Of a stretch of 64,000 bases of DNA, positions 63,158 to 64,000 are shown piece by piece. How positions within the stretch are numbered: the stretch's first letter is position 1; the number at the start of each line of letters is the position of its first letter. The notes beneath the pieces are model-generated. The model was given only the letters and a program-made list of their open reading frames with translations, made no database searches and was not told the DNA's origin. The DNA lies in the NCBI RefSeq assembly GCF_001886265.1, contig NZ_JXLE01000006.1:62001-126000 (forward strand), read 5' to 3'. A program made the translations under genes and the position numbers. The DNA is from Enterococcus thailandicus. Its GTDB lineage: Bacteria; Bacillota; Bacilli; Lactobacillales; Enterococcaceae.

Positions 63158-63955
63158 TCAACCACGTAAAAATACTAAAATAACTGTTAATAAACCAAAG
63201 GCGATCATAACCAGAGTATCTTGATTGTGCCAATGAAGCACTCGATACTTCGTGCGTCCTTCGCCCCCTTGATAACCTCGAGCTTCCATAGCAGTTGCTA
63301 AATCTTCCGCTCGATTAAAACTACTTACAAATAAAGGAATCAATAAAGGAATAATTGCCTTCATTTTTTGAACTAAGCTACCTTCGCCGAAATCAACACC
63401 ACGTGCGCGTTGCGCATTCATAATTTTTTCCGTCTCATCCATTAATGTTGGAACAAAACGCAATGCAATGGATAACATCAGCGAGATTTCATGGACTGGA
63501 AAACGAACAACTTTTAGCGGACGCAATAAATATTCAATTGCATCAGATAATTCTAACGGTGGAGTTGTCAAAGTAAGTAATGTTGACATAAAAATAATCA
63601 AAACAAATCGGCAAAAAATAAAGAGTCCATTCAATACACCAAACTGAGTGATATTAAAAATTCCCCAGTGCCAATAAACTTCGCCTCCGCTTGTAAATAA
63701 AACTTGTAGTGCAACAGTAAATAAAATTAACCAAATCAATGGGCGAATACCACGGATGAAAAATTTCATATCCACTTTTGATAATGAAACAGCAAATAAA
63801 GTAAACAATGCCAACAAAAGATATGTTTGCCAATTATTTGCTAAAAAGATGATCCCAATAAAATAAAAACTAGCTAATAACTTTGCTCGAGGATCTAATC
63901 TGTGAATGAATGAATCACCTGGCATATACCGCCCAAAAATCAATTTATTCATCAT
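63158..63955 (-). CDS. ecfT: Energy-coupling factor transporter transmembrane protein EcfT
   Basis: A 265-residue membrane T-component that couples the EcfA1/EcfA2 ATPases to S-components such as BioY and QueT. It has the early MPGDSFIHRLDPRAKLL motif, several membrane segments, and the two coupling ARG signatures NAQRARGVDFGEG and AMEARGYQGGEGR. ATG 63955 is eight bases after GGAGG and overlaps the end of ecfA2 by 11 bases, giving translational coupling. Confidence 0.95.
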   Translation of the reverse strand: MMNKLIFGRYMPGDSFIHRLDPRAKLLASFYFIGIIFLANNWQTYLLLALFTLFAVSLSKVDMKFFIRGIRPLIWLILFTVALQVLFTSGGEVYWHWGIFNITQFGVLNGLFIFCRFVLIIFMSTLLTLTTPPLELSDAIEYLLRPLKVVRFPVHEISLMLSIALRFVPTLMDETEKIMNAQRARGVDFGEGSLVQKMKAIIPLLIPLFVSSFNRAEDLATAMEARGYQGGEGRTKYRVLHWHNQDTLVMIAFGLLTVILVFLRG

Positions 63956-64000
63956 GAGCATTTCCTCCAGACAAGCGTACAATTTCATCCGCTAATTCCT
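63945..64000 (-). CDS. ecfA2: ECF transporter ATPase EcfA2, C-terminal end only
   Basis: Only the last ~18 codons are visible (ending ELADEIVRLSGGNAHDE), running off the right edge. No ATPase motif is seen. The call rests on position and overlap: ecfA1-ecfA2-ecfT-truA is the standard Firmicute order, and this frame ends 11 bases inside ecfT. Confidence 0.7.
   Translation of the reverse strand, partial: ELADEIVRLSGGNAHDE

Overview
The window looks like a core chromosomal segment of a low-GC lactic acid bacterium, most probably an Enterococcus. The evidence is gene content and order: a two-domain glutathione synthetase GshF, plsX followed by its own acyl carrier protein, mutS-mutL joined to ymdB and a ylbF/ymcA-type gene, rnc-smc-HAD-ftsY, and ecfA2-ecfT-truA. 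TTG starts with strong ribosome sites are common. I see no rRNA or tRNA gene, insertion sequence, prophage, CRISPR array or integrase. Species is not decided here.

Layout. 1-8 kb: a cut-off sirtuin, a small membrane protein, a lysine-riboswitch-controlled amino-acid ABC transporter, an AAT-family permease, a TMEM175-like channel and a BrnQ carrier, then a candidate small RNA. 8-21.5 kb (mostly minus): a hypothetical protein, LMW phosphatase, TetR regulator, ruvAB, msrB, treR divergent from a trehalose PTS gene, then maf-mutL-mutS-ricA-like-ymdB. 21.6-33 kb: HAD phosphatase, AlkD glycosylase, rpsD with a structured leader, BioY with a BirA-like operator, a SLATT/DUF4231-like membrane protein, QueT under a preQ1-II-type riboswitch, an Mga-like regulator / Tad2-like (DUF2829) / SDR operon, lrgAB, a glycerol/water channel, a phosphoesterase, a Fe-S-fold protein and a GNAT enzyme. 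33-46.7 kb: a small plus-strand unit with a 34-codon mini-ORF, a Fur-box-controlled siderophore ABC importer, yueI, gshF, ftsY, HAD, smc, rnc. 46.9-64 kb: an oppDFBCA operon, acpB-plsX-recG-fakA-yloU, rpmB, a YfhO-like protein, truA, ecfT and the end of ecfA2.

How the genes fit together. Nutrient import dominates: amino acids (lysine-type ABC, AAT, BrnQ, Opp peptides), trehalose, iron-siderophore, biotin and preQ1. BioY and QueT are lone ECF S-components that need the shared EcfA1-EcfA2-EcfT motor, whose T subunit lies at the right edge. plsX, acpB and fakA form a fatty-acid activation and phospholipid entry block. DNA maintenance genes (mutSL, ruvAB, recG, smc, alkD, maf) make a second theme.

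Most worth a second look: a dense cluster of DnaA-box-like 9-mers inside the linker-coding part of mutL; a candidate small RNA with an anti-Shine-Dalgarno stretch behind a two-component-type direct repeat; a chromosomal Tad2-like gene coupled to an Mga-like regulator and an SDR enzyme; a 34-codon mini-gene whose ribosome site can be hidden in a hairpin; and an rpsD leader carrying an exact complement of the 16S 530-region core. All assignments come from reading the sequence; no database search was run.
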